Counted from the stretch's first letter, positions 11,278 through 22,640 are shown. The stretch is DNA of 64,000 nt from Ctena decussata (GCA_963989385.1 OZ022501.1:96952979-97016978), one strand, 5' to 3'. Numbers and translations: made by a program. The notes: generated by a model from the letters alone, not told the origin.

Positions 11278-12079
11278 ATTTACCATGCACCATTAAAAGG
11301 TTTTAATGTTTAAAGAGACACAAACAAATGAAAAGCAAACGCAGGTTTGTAGGAACTTGCTGACGTCGCAAATGAATTATGACGAAAGTTGGTGACGTCA
11401 TTAAACCAATCGAAAGCTGTTATCACGGCCAACGTCAGTATACAGCCAATCGTCTTCAGAGATCGCTTCTAAAGGCATGACCTGATAACATTCGTGCAAG
11501 CCCAGTTCTCTGGTGACATGATATCACGTTGTATATCATACCCCTGTTATCAGTGGAAATTTTTTGCAGCAGATGCATGATAAATAGCCATATCAGGAGA
11601 AAAGGTGTGTCAGGTCTTGCACAAACAGCAAAGACTATGTTCAGTCTGCACATCTGCTTAGCCTCTCTAACTGATCAGTCCCTTCTACTTTGTAGAGGCC
11701 TCAGGATCCAAGATATCTGATGCACACAGGTAGGAATCTGATTAGAATATGAAGGTTGGTCTGTCCTCACCATTTGCTAAATAGAGGATCTTGGGCGAGT
11801 TTCATAAATTTCATATGAAATGACCATGAGAGTAAGGTTCTGTTTATCATATGACCCTTGAAAATGGGATTTAACCCCTTGAAACTGAACATTATTTCAA
11901 TAAGAAAATGCATTGTTAACATGGACGTTGTCAATGACGTTACGTGAACTCGCCAAAGTATTTTACATGTGTGGTCATACGATTTTTATGACATGACGTT
12001 ATCCACTGAATAACATCGATGTCATATGATAAAAACATAATGGCTTTTTTTTTCTCCCATTTGGCCAAAAAACACTTAC

Positions 12080-12174
12080 CAGTCCCAGAATTCCATTTTC
12101 ACTCTGTAAGTGGACGGTCATTCCTTTAGGTATGTAGTTACTGGCTAACATTGGCATACCAATTCCTAGGTTTG
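12080..12174 (-). CDS. OXCT1: OXCT1 coding exon with the catalytic Glu motif
   Basis: 95 nt coding (A)[18 protein letters not shown] then [22 protein letters not shown] is the second CoA-transferase family signature; the Glu in SENG forms the enzyme-CoA thioester in the known family mechanism. Acceptor TTTAG before 12174 splits an Ala codon shared with the exon at 14284-14395; donor GTAAGTG. The catalytic residue is intact. Confidence 0.96.
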
Positions 12175-12379
12175 CTAAACGATACTGTTAAGGATTATTT
12201 ATCAATAAGAGTTGCCCCCTGTCAAACGAACTAGCACCTCTAATAAATGTAATGGGACAGCTTTTTTTATGCATTCACAGAAACATTAATTCCTTCCTCA
12301 GAACTACAACAGTGAGGCAGTTCTAGTAAAAGGCCATGCCCAATGAAAAAGAATAAAATTAATCTCAAATTGCAATATA

Positions 12380-12540
12380 CAGTCAACCCTCTTTACAACG
12401 GCACTCATTACAACAGCAAAATTCTTTATTACATCATTTTGATTTGCACGGAATGGTTTTATTGTTCAAAATATGTATTCATTATAACAGCAAATTCAGT
12501 TTAACGTCAAAATATTTGGGAACGTAAAGAGGGTTCACTG
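12380..12540. mobile_element. pogo/Tigger-like MITE, 161 bp, TA TSD
   Basis: TIRs CAGTCAACCCTCTTTACAAC and (inverted) CAGTGAACCCTCTTTACG flanked by TA on both sides. CAGT...ACTG ends and TA duplication fit pogo-type elements. Confidence 0.7.
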
Positions 12541-12835
12541 TAATTAAGAAAACACCTTTTGCCCTGGGAATGTAACATAGAAAATTCTGCTTTTCATAGC
12601 TTTGAAAAAATACATAGTGCTAACATGAGTACACAGAATAGACTCAGATGAGACTACTCCTAAAAGATCAGTTTGATCGGGATATGTACTGTCAGCCTGT
12701 CACTCAACAGTTTTATCTAATATTTCCTGTTTACGGCAAGTAGACTTGCCCTAAATGCCCCAAAATGGAATAGCCTGTTTCCAAACAACTTCAAAGATCA
12801 AAATCCATCTCATAAGATGGATCTAGTTCCTTGGG

Positions 12836-14127
12836 CTCCATCAGCCTCATCAGTCATTCAAGCAAAGACATGCTGAAAGTCATCTTGAACAGGCTTAAAC
12901 CACAAGCCGAAGAGATAATCGCTGAGGAACAGGCTGGGTTTCGAGCAGGAAGGAGCACCACAGAACAGATCTTCAACCTTAGAATCCTGTGTGAAAAGTA
13001 TCTCCAACATCAGCAGAATCTGTACCATGTCTTCACTGATTTCAAAAAAGCCTTTGACAGGGTATGACATGCAGCCTTATGGGCCACCATGCGAAAGTAC
13101 AATATAAATGCAAATCTAGTTCTCACCATTCAGCAGCTATACGACAAGGCTACAAGTGCAGTCCTGATAAATGGTAGCACAGGAGAATGGTTCAGAACAA
13201 CAGTTGGAATAAGACAAGGATGTCTTCTGTCACCCACCCTCTTCAACATTTTTCTCGAACAGATCATGTCTGATGCTCTGGAAGAACATGACAAAGGTTA
13301 GCAGAGGCAACAGGAACATTACCAATCTGCGGTTTGCCGATGACATAGACGCTCTAGCTGAGGAAGAGCAGGAACTAGAAGCTCTAGTTGAAAGTCTCGA
13401 CCAAACCTGCACAAGGTATAAGATGGAGATCAGTACTGAGAAGACCAAACTGATGATGACGGACGCAGATGGCATGCAGAGGGAGATCAAAGTAAAAGGG
13501 CAGAAGCTGGGTACTGTAAACAGCTTCAAATACCTTGAAGCACTTGTCTCAGACGATGGCTCAAAACAGGAGGTTCTCTCAAGGATTGCACAAGCCACTT
13601 CAGCTCTTACCAAGCTGAAACCAATTTGGAGAGATAACAACATAACTCTTGGATAAAAGGTGAAACTTATGCACTCCCTTGTCATTTCTATATTTCTGTA
13701 TGCCTGTGAATCGTGGACCTTGACAGCAGAGATAGAGAAAAAAACACAGGCCTTTGAGATGAGATGCTACCGAATGTTACTGAACATTTTGTACAAGGAC
13801 CATATAACCAATCAGGAGGTTCGCAGGAAGATCCAAGAAGCCATTGGAGAATATGATGAACTCCTGACACCGGTCAAGAAACGGAAACTAAGGTGGTTTG
13901 GCCACGTCTCAAGGTCTTCTGGTTTAGCAAAGACGATTCTTCAGGGCACAGTGAAAGGAAAAAGAAGAAGAGGTAGACAGAAAAAGAGGTGGGAAGACAA
14001 TTTCAAAGAGTGGACAGGAATGGATTTTGCCAGCTCAACTAGGGCAGCTGAAGACAGGACAAGGTGGAAAGGGATTGTTTCGAAGTCATCTGTGGTGCCC
14101 CAACGACCTAGTAAGGTTATGGGATAG
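12836..14127 (+). pseudogene. Reverse transcriptase of the RTE-like element, broken
   Basis: RT motifs in order: EEQAGFRAGRSTTEQIF, VFTDFKKAFDRV (motif A Asp), GIRQGCLLSPTLFNIF (motif B), LRFADDIDALAEE (motif C FADD), then a C-terminal region with WTLTAEIEKKTQAFEMRCYR, LRWFGHVSRSSGLAKTIL and KRRRGRQKKRWEDNFKEWTG. Breaks: TGA at 13066 just after motif A, a frameshift near 13300, TAA at 13654. The endonuclease is absent through 5' truncation. Confidence 0.88.
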
Positions 14128-14140
14128 AATAGAATAGAAT
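12836..14140 (+). mobile_element. RTE-like non-LTR retrotransposon, 5'-truncated, 11-bp TSD
   Basis: Exact duplicates of AGTTCCTTGGG at 12825-12835 and 14141-14151 bound the insertion. The 3' end is a GGATAGAATAGAATAGAAT microsatellite tail, usual for RTE-type elements. The interior codes a broken reverse transcriptase (separate entry). Inserted in an OXCT1 intron, same-family copies at 20605, 28405, 28760 and 43040. Confidence 0.88.
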
Positions 14141-14283
14141 AGTTCCTTGGGATTGTTTAAAGGAGAAAATCCCATTTTATAGCTGAATCACTCAAGACTG
14201 ATTCACAATTTTGCAGTAATTTCAGAAGGGTAGACTTCCATCTTATAACCAAATAAATAAAAAAATTTCCATATAAAGGATAC

Positions 14284-14395
14284 CATACATGCCATCATGA
14301 AATTCTAAAGCTGCCCTTTTGATAATTTTTGACCTCATTTCTTCTGCCGGGTCTTCTTTCTTCTTTTCTGCCTGAGGTTTGGTTATTCTTCTTCT
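14284..14395 (-). CDS. OXCT1: OXCT1 coding exon
   Basis: 112 nt. The N-terminal part RRRITKPQAEKKKEDPAEEM is a charged linker between the two CoA-transferase domains, variable in the family. It is followed by IIKRAALEFHDGMY, which matches human IIKRAALEFEDGMY. Acceptor TTTTCAG; donor GTATCC, a weaker match to consensus than its neighbours. Phase 1 at the 3' end. Confidence 0.92.
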
Positions 14396-14504
14396 CTGAA
14401 AATTTAAACATTTGTGAAAAAAGGCAATTAAGGGCGGCAAAATTTAAAACAAATTGTTTCTTCCCAGCTATGTCTTATTGAAAATTCAAAGACAGGGAAA
14501 ATAG

Positions 14505-14562
14505 TGTAGATCAAGATGAGGTGGCTCATTATGAGCCACCTCATCTGAATCTACCTTATTTG
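14505..14562. repeat. Short hairpin GATGAGGTGGCTCAT
   Basis: GATGAGGTGGCTCAT followed directly by ATGAGCCACCTCATC, related to the larger foldback at 22384-22531. Confidence 0.6.
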
Positions 14563-15196
14563 CAAATTCAACTACACATGCTTTCACTTAAATGTTTAAT
14601 TATCATTTAGTTCTATATTGCTTTAACTATTTTGCTTGGATTACACAGAAAGCTCAACAAAATTCATGAATGTTTTTTTGAAGACATGGTTGCTGGTGTT
14701 CTGTGGCACTATGAGCTGGAGAAGCCAGAGAATGCAGAAAAATCAGACCTTGGATGGGTGATTGCTACACTGTCATGTTAATACAGGGAATCAAACTGGG
14801 CTGGAGTGGTGATCATCAAGAGATCTACTCATTTTTGTGAAGTTTCACCAAGATATTCCAAGCGGTATATGTGCTACAAGCCAAAGACTTTATATTATCA
14901 AACTCACAAGGGTCATAACTGTGTCAAAAATTATCAAAAGTAACTCATTTGCAATGGGCTGTTGCCAAGAACTATATGCAAACTTACATACCTAGTTTGA
15001 AGAAAATCTGTCAATATCAACTAAAGTTAATAGCGGAAACCAAGTCCAGGAGAATGGATGGATGGACATACAGACACATTGAGTATAAAGGATATAACTA
15101 ATAACCCCATCTCTCTCCCATAAGTGTGGTGGTATATAAACTCTGAAACTGAGCCATCTCAGACTAAAGCAGAGTGAACAGTGTTTGAAAGTGCAT
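14563..15196. other. Intron, nothing recognised
   Basis: OXCT1 intron. A faint similarity near 14840-15070 (CCAAGATATTCCAAGCGGTA, GATGGATGGACATACAGACA) to the tails of tandem-unit elements suggests an old fragment. Confidence 0.4.
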
Positions 15197-15305
15197 ACCC
15201 TAATGTGCTTGAGTACTGGGACATCTAAAACCATAAATTTTCCATTTGCCCCAAATGGAAAATTAATGGTTTTTAGGTGTCCCAGTAGTTAAGCACAATA
15301 GGGTA
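15197..15305. repeat. Hairpin repeat TACCCTAATGTGCT, copy 1
   Basis: Palindromic arms meet at TTTTCCATTTGCCCCAAATGG; the outer arms are TACTGGGACATCTAAAA and its inverse. Copy 2 at 18006-18117. Confidence 0.7.
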
Positions 15306-15429
15306 ACTTTTCTGTAGGTAACTTCCTCTGACAGAGTATTTGTCCAAATTCTCAAATGGAAAACGCCATTATAGAAATTATGAAAATTAGTAAGATTATG
15401 TTCAAGGCATCTCAGTATGCATGCATATT

Positions 15430-15663
15430 TTTTACAATACCATAATGACTCAAAAATATTCGGACAGACAGGTCTGTGCAAACATTGTAGACCCAGATCA
15501 AACTGCTCCCAAAGGAGCAGTTTGATTAGGGTCTGAAATGTTTGCCATTCACTAAGCATCATTTGGATGCATTAACATCTGTTAAATCCACTTTCTAAGA
15601 ATTTTCGAACAATAATTGTCCGACTTTTAGGCGTCCCAAATTTTAGGGTCATTACTGTACTTT
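15430..15663. repeat. Dispersed repeat with CAGTTTGATTAGGGTCT hairpin
   Basis: AGATCAAACTGCTCC / GGAGCAGTTTGATT hairpin followed by a TTGCCATTC tail. Related copies at 31330-31555, 39105-39290 and 40240-40430. Confidence 0.55.
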
Positions 15664-15877
15664 GTTTGAATTGCCTAAACCTTAAATAAACAAACAAATA
15701 CTTGAATCATAAACATGCTGTTAATGTTTTATCATTAGTCATCATCCAATATTATTCATTTAATCTTATTATAACATTGCCAAAAGCACTATCAGATTTT
15801 CTTAAAACCAGACCAGTATAATCTAAAAATGACAATGAACCAATATAAACTGCCGTTGAGAAAAACTGTCTTGAGGT

Positions 15878-16197
15878 CAAGGCTTTCCCGGACTCAAAAT
15901 TGAGAGTCTCAGACCCCCAAAATGGTGTCTAGGACTCCCAGAAAAAAATCTGTGCATCCACCAGGACTTTCAAAACAAAATCCAAGTCCCAATTCAAACT
16001 GACGAATTCTTATAAAAATTATATTATTCTTGGCACAATACAAAGTAACGATTTTCAAAATAAAGTGTTTATGAAATTCTGATATTTGATTTGGACATTT
16101 TATAACATTTTTCAGAGTACAGGACCCTTTACTTTTAGCATTGGACTCTCAAAAAATTGGTATGTGGGTCCCAAAAAATCCTAAATACAAGGCCTTG
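15878..16197. mobile_element. hAT-like MITE, 320 bp, 8-bp TSD
   Basis: Exact 8-bp duplicates CTTGAGGT at 15870-15877 and 16198-16205. Termini CAAGGCTTTCCC and (inverted) CAAGGCCTTGTA. No coding content. Confidence 0.78.
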
Positions 16198-16242
16198 CTT
16201 GAGGTATACACAATTATTCATTTATAAGATGTGTGAAGTGAT

Positions 16243-16300
16243 GGGGGTAGGTGGGGGTGTAGGTGGTGGTGGTGGGGGGGGGGGGGAGGGGGGGGGGAAT
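16243..16300 (+). repeat. G-rich low-complexity tract
   Basis: GGTGGTGGT and runs of 10-14 G on the plus strand; likely able to form G-quadruplexes. The glycine-rich frame across it is not a gene. Confidence 0.7.
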
Positions 16301-16476
16301 TTGCTTTTATTTTGCCAAACAAAACCACCACAAAATCTAGATCCATCTTATCAGACATTCTAAATTTTTGGGTGTTTAAGAAAAAACCCATATCTTATTT
16401 CAGATGGATGGTTCAGATACTTACATTCATTCTAACCAGGCAAAATCTGAATATTTACAGCATGTTCAGACCTGTG

Positions 16477-16633
16477 TGTCACAGACTCTTAAAAAATCTC
16501 ATGCCCCGGTCGAGGATCGAACCCGGAACCCTTCGATCTAAAGGCGAGCACTCTACCACGTCGCTATAAAAGCCGGCTTGTACCGCAAGGCAGTACAAGT
16601 GTTTATATACCTAATTATCTACACCCTGCAACA
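16477..16633 (-). repeat. 3' LTR of the TRIM
   Basis: Same length as the 5' LTR with about seven substitutions, including a changed terminal (TGTTGC for TGTCAC). A-box and B-box motifs are both retained. Confidence 0.75.
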
Positions 16634-16751
16634 TTCTCCCCCACCAAATCAGACTTCGTACCCGAAGTTCCAGGCTAAAGAGCTGCATATAGAAATAGGC
16701 TCGAGGAATTACTGCACAGGGGTCAGGCTGGATTTTACGTTGGGCGCCATT

Positions 16752-16908
16752 TGTCACGGACTCTTAAAAAATCTCATGCCCCGACCGAGGATCGAACCCG
16801 GGACCCTTCGATCTAAAGGCGAGCACTCTACCACGTCGCTATAAAAGCCGGCTTGTACCGCAAGGCAGTACAAGTGTTTATATACCTAATTACCTACACC
16901 CTGTGACA
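16752..16908 (-). repeat. 5' LTR of the TRIM, with tRNA-like segment
   Basis: Read on the minus strand, the middle holds TAGCGACGTGGTAGAGTGC (A-box like), a CGCCTTTAGATCG anticodon-arm-like part and CCGGGTTCGATCCTCGG, where GGTTCGATCC is a perfect B-box and the flanks pair as a T-stem. It lacks a clean acceptor stem, so it is not called a tRNA gene. The TGTCAC...GTGACA ends are inverted. Confidence 0.75.
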
Positions 16909-17290
16909 TGTACATTAGTGTATAACTAGACAGCTTACTTACTTTACTCTACAAGACTTGTTTTGTTGTATAACTGATAAGATTTATTCACACATTTGAC
17001 TGGTCATGAGCTGATGTCATTAAAGCCTAGGATGTTTTTAGGTAGCAAAAGTTCTACAAGGTTTTCTAAAATCTGACCAATGCTACATCATTCTTGTATA
17101 TTTACAATAACATTAAACACTCCAGTACAGTTTTGTTATACAGACATGAAAAATTACAATGGGGCATTTTTTTGCTATCACTGTCACATGTGTGATACAA
17201 AGTTCTACTTGTTACCTTCTAGGAACATTTTACCATTAGCTGAATTTTGATTAAGACATACTTTCAGTTGGATGTAAAAACTGTACAAAC

Positions 17291-17459
17291 CTCTATCCGT
17301 TTTTCATATTTAGGGCCTTTGATAATTCTGTGTACGTATACATGTGGAATGTGGACAAAATTTGGGTCAAGATCTCCTGTTTCCACTATTTCCTCAACCT
17401 CTGCAATCGTGATTTTAGCAGCTCTACACATTGGGTCATTGAAATTGCGGGCTGTCTTT
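17291..17459 (-). CDS. OXCT1: OXCT1 coding exon
   Basis: 169 nt coding [38 protein letters not shown] and [18 protein letters not shown], matching human KSARNFNLPMCKAAE... and YVHRLIKGEKYEKRIE. Acceptor TTTCACAG, donor GTTTGT. This is the end of the first CoA-transferase domain before the linker. Confidence 0.95.
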
Positions 17460-17529
17460 CTGTGAAAATAAATCAACAGCAAGACTAGTGTTTAATTCAT
17501 TTTTCTTGCTTGTTTGGTGAATAAGTGCA

Positions 17530-17720
17530 CTTTCAAGGGAAATAATTCTGCCATTTTCATTTTTGCCACCTTTCTCAATGGGGTTCTTCTCTTTAAAGAT
17601 GTAATTGGCTCCCATTCAAGAGTAGACCTCATTCTGGAAGAGCTATCTCATCCAGGGAAGCAGACAGGAAACCATGAAGAGAGTTGTTCCCCTTTGTCAA
17701 AATGGCAAAGAAATATAGAG
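17530..17720. repeat. Dispersed repeat (CAAGGGAAATAATTCTGCCA family)
   Basis: TTTCAAGGGAAATAATTCTG at left and GAGAGTTGTTCCCCTTTG at right form imperfect inverted ends. Relatives near 26755, 30840, 43985, 44330, 46090 and 50945. Confidence 0.45.
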
Positions 17721-18005
17721 GCATACTCATATATCTTAAAAAGGTATATAATACTCTTCCAAGGGAGATCACTCTAATCTTGAGGGATTTGTCTCCCTTT
17801 TCTGATAAGCGGCTTGGGGAGGGTCTCTTTGAGGAAACAAAATACATGTACTCAACAAAACTATAAATGAATAAAAGGCAAATGAACTATGAGTTCATTT
17901 GCCTTTTGTTTCCTTGTAGGTAAGTCTTAACCGGAGCTATGACATCACAATCAGATATACCATATAGCATTATAATGAGTCATGTAATACTGAAGCTCTA
18001 TACTG

Positions 18006-18117
18006 TACCCTAATGTGCTGAAATATTGGGACACCTAAAAGCCATTAATTTTCCATTTGAGACAAATGGAAAATTACTGGTTTTAGGTGTCAAAATAATA
18101 AAGTACTTTAGGGTACT
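18006..18117. repeat. Hairpin repeat TACCCTAATGTGCT, copy 2
   Basis: ACCCTAATGTGCTGAAATA...; the arms meet at TTTTCCATTTGAGACAAATGG. Ends 79 bp from the OXCT1 exon at 18196. Confidence 0.7.
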
Positions 18118-18195
18118 TGGTTTATTTATAATAATTACCTGATGATTAAGTTTCCCGATTTATAAAATTAGACTCAATTTATTTACATCTATTAC

Positions 18196-18302
18196 CTGAA
18201 AATTAAGTTTCCTGCTTTATCTGCCTTCCACGCTTTGACAAGGGCAAAATCTCCTGTGATCGCCTCTTCCATTACATAGTTTCTACCACCAAACTGTCGT
18301 GA
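18196..18302 (-). CDS. OXCT1: OXCT1 coding exon
   Basis: 107 nt coding [20 protein letters not shown] then [16 protein letters not shown] (Arg codon split), matching human [23 protein letters not shown]. Acceptor TTTTCAG, donor GTAATA. The upstream intron is 12.3 kb and holds the syntaxin gene on the other strand. Confidence 0.95.
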
Positions 18303-19194
18303 CTGAAAACAAACAATTTAGAAATACTTTAAGCTGCTGAAATCATCATAAGTTCACTAGCCGTCTGAATTTGAACAGTTTACTAGCAGAAATTCATTCA
18401 CCAACCTACACTTACTAAAACTAGTGTAAATGTCCTTTAGTCTCTGGCATCAAAATCAACTATTTCTTTTCATTTAATACGGAACACAGTCCAGTATCTA
18501 TCTACCAAACCCCAATCCCCTCCCCACTCCCTCTCTTATCCAGGCCTTCAATCACACCACCACACCCTCCCCTACCCCACTATCTCCCAACCCTATACTC
18601 ATATATACCCAAGATCCCACTTAATAAGCCTTCATACCTGGGATAATATATTTAAACCAAGGCAAAACCTATTTCAAAAGCTTTAACTTGTTTTTTTTTT
18701 TAAAGTTGCAATTATCTCCCTTCATCCACACAAGAAACTACACACTACACAGCTAAAATTAGAATTGGATCACAGGTATGATTAATGCTGCCAGCTAATT
18801 AATTAAACATAATGTGACTCAAAAAACTGGATATATCTGTGACACATAAGGTCTTTTAATTATGTAGCTAACTTAATCCTAGATTTTACATTTGTTGACT
18901 TTCTACAGAAGTCAAATCACAGTGACATTGAAAGTTTGTTTTCTTGTGTGTTTTTTTTTATGGGATGGCTGACAATCAATATCAAAGGTAAATCATTATT
19001 TGAAATCCATGTCAGTTAGATGGATGGTGATAAAGTGTATTGTTGTCAGGGCAATGATCTATTGATATTTTTCTTTTTGTTATCATTTGATTCAAGAAGA
19101 TAAAAACTCAAACCGAGTGGCATATTTTCTTTAGCTTCAATGAAAAACATAGCCATTTAGCTCATCAAACCAGTATCATTAGAGGTTGATAGTC
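18303..19194. other. Intron, nothing recognised
   Basis: OXCT1 intron start (from the exon at 18302 rightwards); a C-rich stretch at 18510-18600 is low complexity. Confidence 0.45.
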
Positions 19195-19523
19195 CAGTGG
19201 CGGATTCAAGGGGGGGGGGGGGCCCCTAAAATCTCCAAAGCAAAGTTTTTTTAATGATTTATAGCTGTTTTTTAAATGTCTGATTTTTTTCTTGCTCGCT
19301 CCGCTCGCAAACGTATAAATCTCAATTCAAAGATACCACATCGGCGACAGGTGGGGTTCTGGAAACCCTTTCTGAACCACTTAGAAATGGCTAAAACGCA
19401 GGAGCTTCCGGGGACCTCCGGCCCCCTGGCCAGGGCTTTGCCCTGGACCCACCATGGGCCCTAGCGGCCCCCTGGACCCCCAGCTTGACGCCCCCCTAAC
19501 CAGAAATCCTGGATCCGCCCCTG
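19195..19523. mobile_element. hAT-like MITE, CAGTGGCGGATTCAAG ends
   Basis: Left CAGTGGCGGATTCAAGGGGG, right CTGGATCCGCCCCTG, inverse of a CAGGGGCGGATCCAG terminus common among hAT elements. TSD not clean. A 13-G run follows the left end. Confidence 0.65.
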
Positions 19524-19959
19524 GATACCGCGGTATCAGGATCAGTGTTAACAACGGCATTCATAGGATGCTAAAGTAAGAGTCACTGTCGCTTCAGCAT
19601 GCTATATTTTAATGTACATGGACAGATCATATTACCATTGAAGTACACTAAGCTGTTAATATGTACCTATTTCAGGCTTTTCTTAAATTTTTTTTTTTTT
19701 TTCGTGTTTCTATTCTAACCTCCAGATATTTACAGGCTATTAGCCTAATGCACCAAAACGTCCCTAATTATGACATAATGTCTGTCTGGACATAGACTTA
19801 AAGATCAATATTTCACTTGCTTGAATGAAAATATACAAGAAGAGTACAATTCACTCCAGCATTGGCATCTGCTTTATGGATATTTCCGGTTAAGATGGAA
19901 ATAATCACCAATTTGGGGTGAAGACATAAAACTGTTAAATACTGAGTAAGGGAGAGCAA

Positions 19960-20270
19960 CCATTGTTGTACGCCACACGTTGTTGGGACTTCATACATAT
20001 TGCTATTAAGTTTCATCAAGATTCCAAACAGTTATCTCGTTTTGGTGTGCACAAGACTAGTCTAGAAAACATCATCAAAGGGGCATAACTTTGAAACTAA
20101 GAAAGGGGGAGCAACCATTCTTGTTCGCGACACTTCTCCCAGCCTAATACATATTCCTACAAAATTTCATGAAGATATCCCAAACGGTTCCTGAGTTATG
20201 GCGTACACAAGAATGTTGATGGACGGACAGACGGTCGGACAGTGCCATGCCATAATACGCCAGTTTTTTT
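19960..20270. repeat. Fragment of a tandem-unit element
   Basis: Two ~130-bp units (TTCATCAAGATTCCAAACAG / TTCATGAAGATATCCCAAAC) ending in GGACGGACAGACGGTCGGAC, the tail style of the ACAAGA-class elements. Ends not defined. Confidence 0.5.
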
Positions 20271-20604
20271 TCAAAACGGGTGTATACAAATAACCATTAT
20301 TATCAAAAATGTAATTATGTCTGAAGGTACTTTAATTCATTAAGAAGGGCGTTTAAGCAATAATTTTTTTCAACTCTTTCACACATTATCAGGCTGAAAA
20401 GATAAAAAAATTAAGAAGTAGCCTGTGTCCAAACACAGGAGAGTCTATTTTTCAAGGTTGAACAATTTCACTCACACATCTGTCTTTGTCACAGAAATGT
20501 AGTATTCATACTGTAAGTTTGATATAGGTATGCATCCAGTATACATGTACATGCAACTATAATTACTAGGGTATATAATTATTGAGAATAAGTTACTAAA
20601 CTGT

Positions 20605-21729
20605 AATTCTATTCTATCCCATAACCTTACTAGGTCGTTGGGGCACCACAGATGACTTCGAAACAATCCCTTTCCACCTTGCCCTGTCTTCAGCTGCCCT
20701 AGTTGTGCTGGCAAAATCCATCCCTGTCCACTCTTTAATATTGCCTTCCCACCTCTTCTTCTGACTGCCTCTTCTTCTTTTTCCTTTCACTATGCCCTGT
20801 AGAGTCGTCTTTGCTAAACCAGAAGACCTTGTGACGTGGCCAAACCACCTTAGTTTCTGCTTCTTGACCAGCATTAGGAGTTCATCATATTCTCAAATGG
20901 CTGCTTGGATCGTCCTGCGAACCTCCTCATTGGTCCTTGTATGAAATGTTCAGTAACCTTCTGTAACATCTCATCTCAAAGGCCTGCGTTCTTTTCTCTA
21001 ACTCTGCTGTCAAGGTCCACGAGTCACAGGCATACAGAAATATGGAAATGACAAGGGAGCGCATAAGTTTCACCTCTGATCCAAGAGATATGTTGTTATC
21101 TCTCCAAATTGGTTTCAACTTGGTAGGGCTGAAGTAGCTTGTGCAGTCCTTGAGAGAACCTCCTGTTTTGAGCCATCTTCTGAGACAACTGCTCCAAGGT
21201 ATTTTAAGCTTGTTACGGTACCCAGCTTCTGCCCTTTTACCTTGATCTCCTTCTGGATGCCATATGCCCTGTTTGTCATCAGTTTGGTCTTCGCAGCATT
21301 GATCCCCATCTTATACCTTGTGCAGGTTTGATCGAGACTTTAAATTCAACTAGAGCTTCTAGTTCCTGCTCTTCCTCAGCTAGAGTGCTATGTCATCAGC
21401 AAACCGCAGATTGGTAATGTTTCTGCCACCTATGCTATCCTTTCCGTCATGTTCTTCCACAGCTTCAGACATGATCCGTTCGAGAAAAATGTTAAAGAGA
21501 GTGGGTGACAGAAGACATCCTTGTCTTACTCCAACTGTTGTTCTGAACCATTCTACTGTGCTGCCATTTATCAGGACTGCACTTGTAACCTTGTCGTATA
21601 GCTGCTCAATGGTGCGAACTAGGTTTGCACTGATATTGTACTGCCACATGGTGGCCCATAAGGCTACATGCCATTCCCTGTCAAAGGCTTTTTTTAAATC
21701 AGTGAAGACACGGTACAGATTCTGCTGAT
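20605..21729 (-). mobile_element. RTE-like retrotransposon, 5'-truncated copy
   Basis: Minus-strand copy of the family at 12836. Broken RT: VGVRQGCLLSPTLFNIFLER (B), NLRFADDIAL (C), KLRWFGHVTRSSGLAKTTLQ, KRRRGSQKKRWEGNIKEWTG. The 3' end carries the inverse of GGATAGAATAGAAT at 20605-20620. Multiple frame breaks; the motif A end at about 21700 marks the 5' truncation. Confidence 0.88.
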
Positions 21730-22383
21730 GTAAAGAACAACAGGAATAAGAAGTTTGCTAATTTTCAGGGAGATACTTTAAATTCTTGTGGTTTTATTCA
21801 GATTTTTATATTTACCACAATTCACCACCTTAAAGGTTTGTAATATGTTGGGCAAGGTGCTGTCAGGTGAGCTATGCTGTAATATGCAGAAAGGTTTTAT
21901 TGTAAAAAGAGACACTATTTCTGCTTTTCAAGCTCAGCCCTCTTTCTCTAATCCATAAATCCATGAAGGCATAATTTGAAACTCAAGTGGTACATGCACC
22001 CAACAGCTTTAGGTTTGCCATAAAACTATGTCTATTTCTTTGAGACAAGACTCTGTATTTCAGCTTCAATAAGCCTTTGGTCTTCCTTCATCAGTGCATG
22101 TACCCAACAGCTTCAGTCACCTGTCACAAAACTATGTCAGTGTGACCTACTATTCTGAAGATGGATATCATCCAAGCAAAGATATCTACAGTGAAAATGG
22201 CAAGCATTTTTGTGTAAGTGTACCAGCAGGTTCAATTTGCTAGACACTGCTAGCTAGTCACTGCCATATAATAATAATTACATTTTAAAATCAGGTCTTG
22301 CTAATACGCTGAAAACCAGATCACTAGCAAACATGATCATTTATCAGACAATATGGTCAAGTCAGGTCAGTTCGGACAGCAGG
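21730..22383. other. Intronic/upstream sequence of the syntaxin gene
   Basis: No feature recognised; it could hold the predicted untranslated first exon or promoter of the syntaxin gene. Confidence 0.35.
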
Positions 22384-22531
22384 AAAATTCAGACACACTA
22401 TTGCAAACAGTGAAAATCCTGATGAGACGGCTCATATTGAGCCATCTCATCAGGATTATTATGAGCCGTCTCATCAGGATTTTCACTGTTTGCTCATAAT
22501 GAGCTATCTCATCAGGATTTTCACTGTTTGC
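22384..22531. repeat. Compound foldback, CTGATGAGACGGCTCAT units
   Basis: Three inverted or direct copies of TGAGACGGCTCATA / GAGCCATCTCATCAGGATT with repeated ATTTTCACTGTTTGC; ends about 130 bp before the syntaxin splice acceptor. Confidence 0.6.
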
Positions 22532-22640
22532 CCAGTTATTTTTGTTTTAATTCCAAACAACTGACATATTATAAATGGAACAAAGTCACTGTCCGAATGT
22601 ACCTGCTGTCCGAATGTAGCTGACCTGACCCTAATTATGA

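Larger units (their letters stand above)
16477..16908 (-). mobile_element. TRIM-like miniature LTR element with tRNA-like LTRs
   Basis: Two 157-bp direct repeats (16477-16633, 16752-16908), about 95% identical, each starting TGT and ending ACA on the minus strand. The 118-bp interior starts, 2 nt after the 5' LTR, with TGGCGCCCAACGT, a 13-nt match to the 3' end of tRNA-Lys (primer-binding site), and ends in the purine-rich GGTGGGGGAGAA before the 3' LTR. No gag or pol. LTRs contain TATATAA, a 7-bp hairpin (CTTGTAC/GTACAAG) and a tRNA-like segment. Flanks TGTG and TGTA may be an imperfect 4-bp TSD. It lies in an OXCT1 intron. Confidence 0.82.

Noticed and set aside
16157..16363. Glycine-rich protein frame
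   Set aside because: Translation of a poly-G/GGT tract without any coding context.
16495..16575. Genuine tRNA gene on the minus strand
   Set aside because: A- and B-box are good but no proper acceptor stem or anticodon stem, and the segment is an integral part of two identical-length LTRs.
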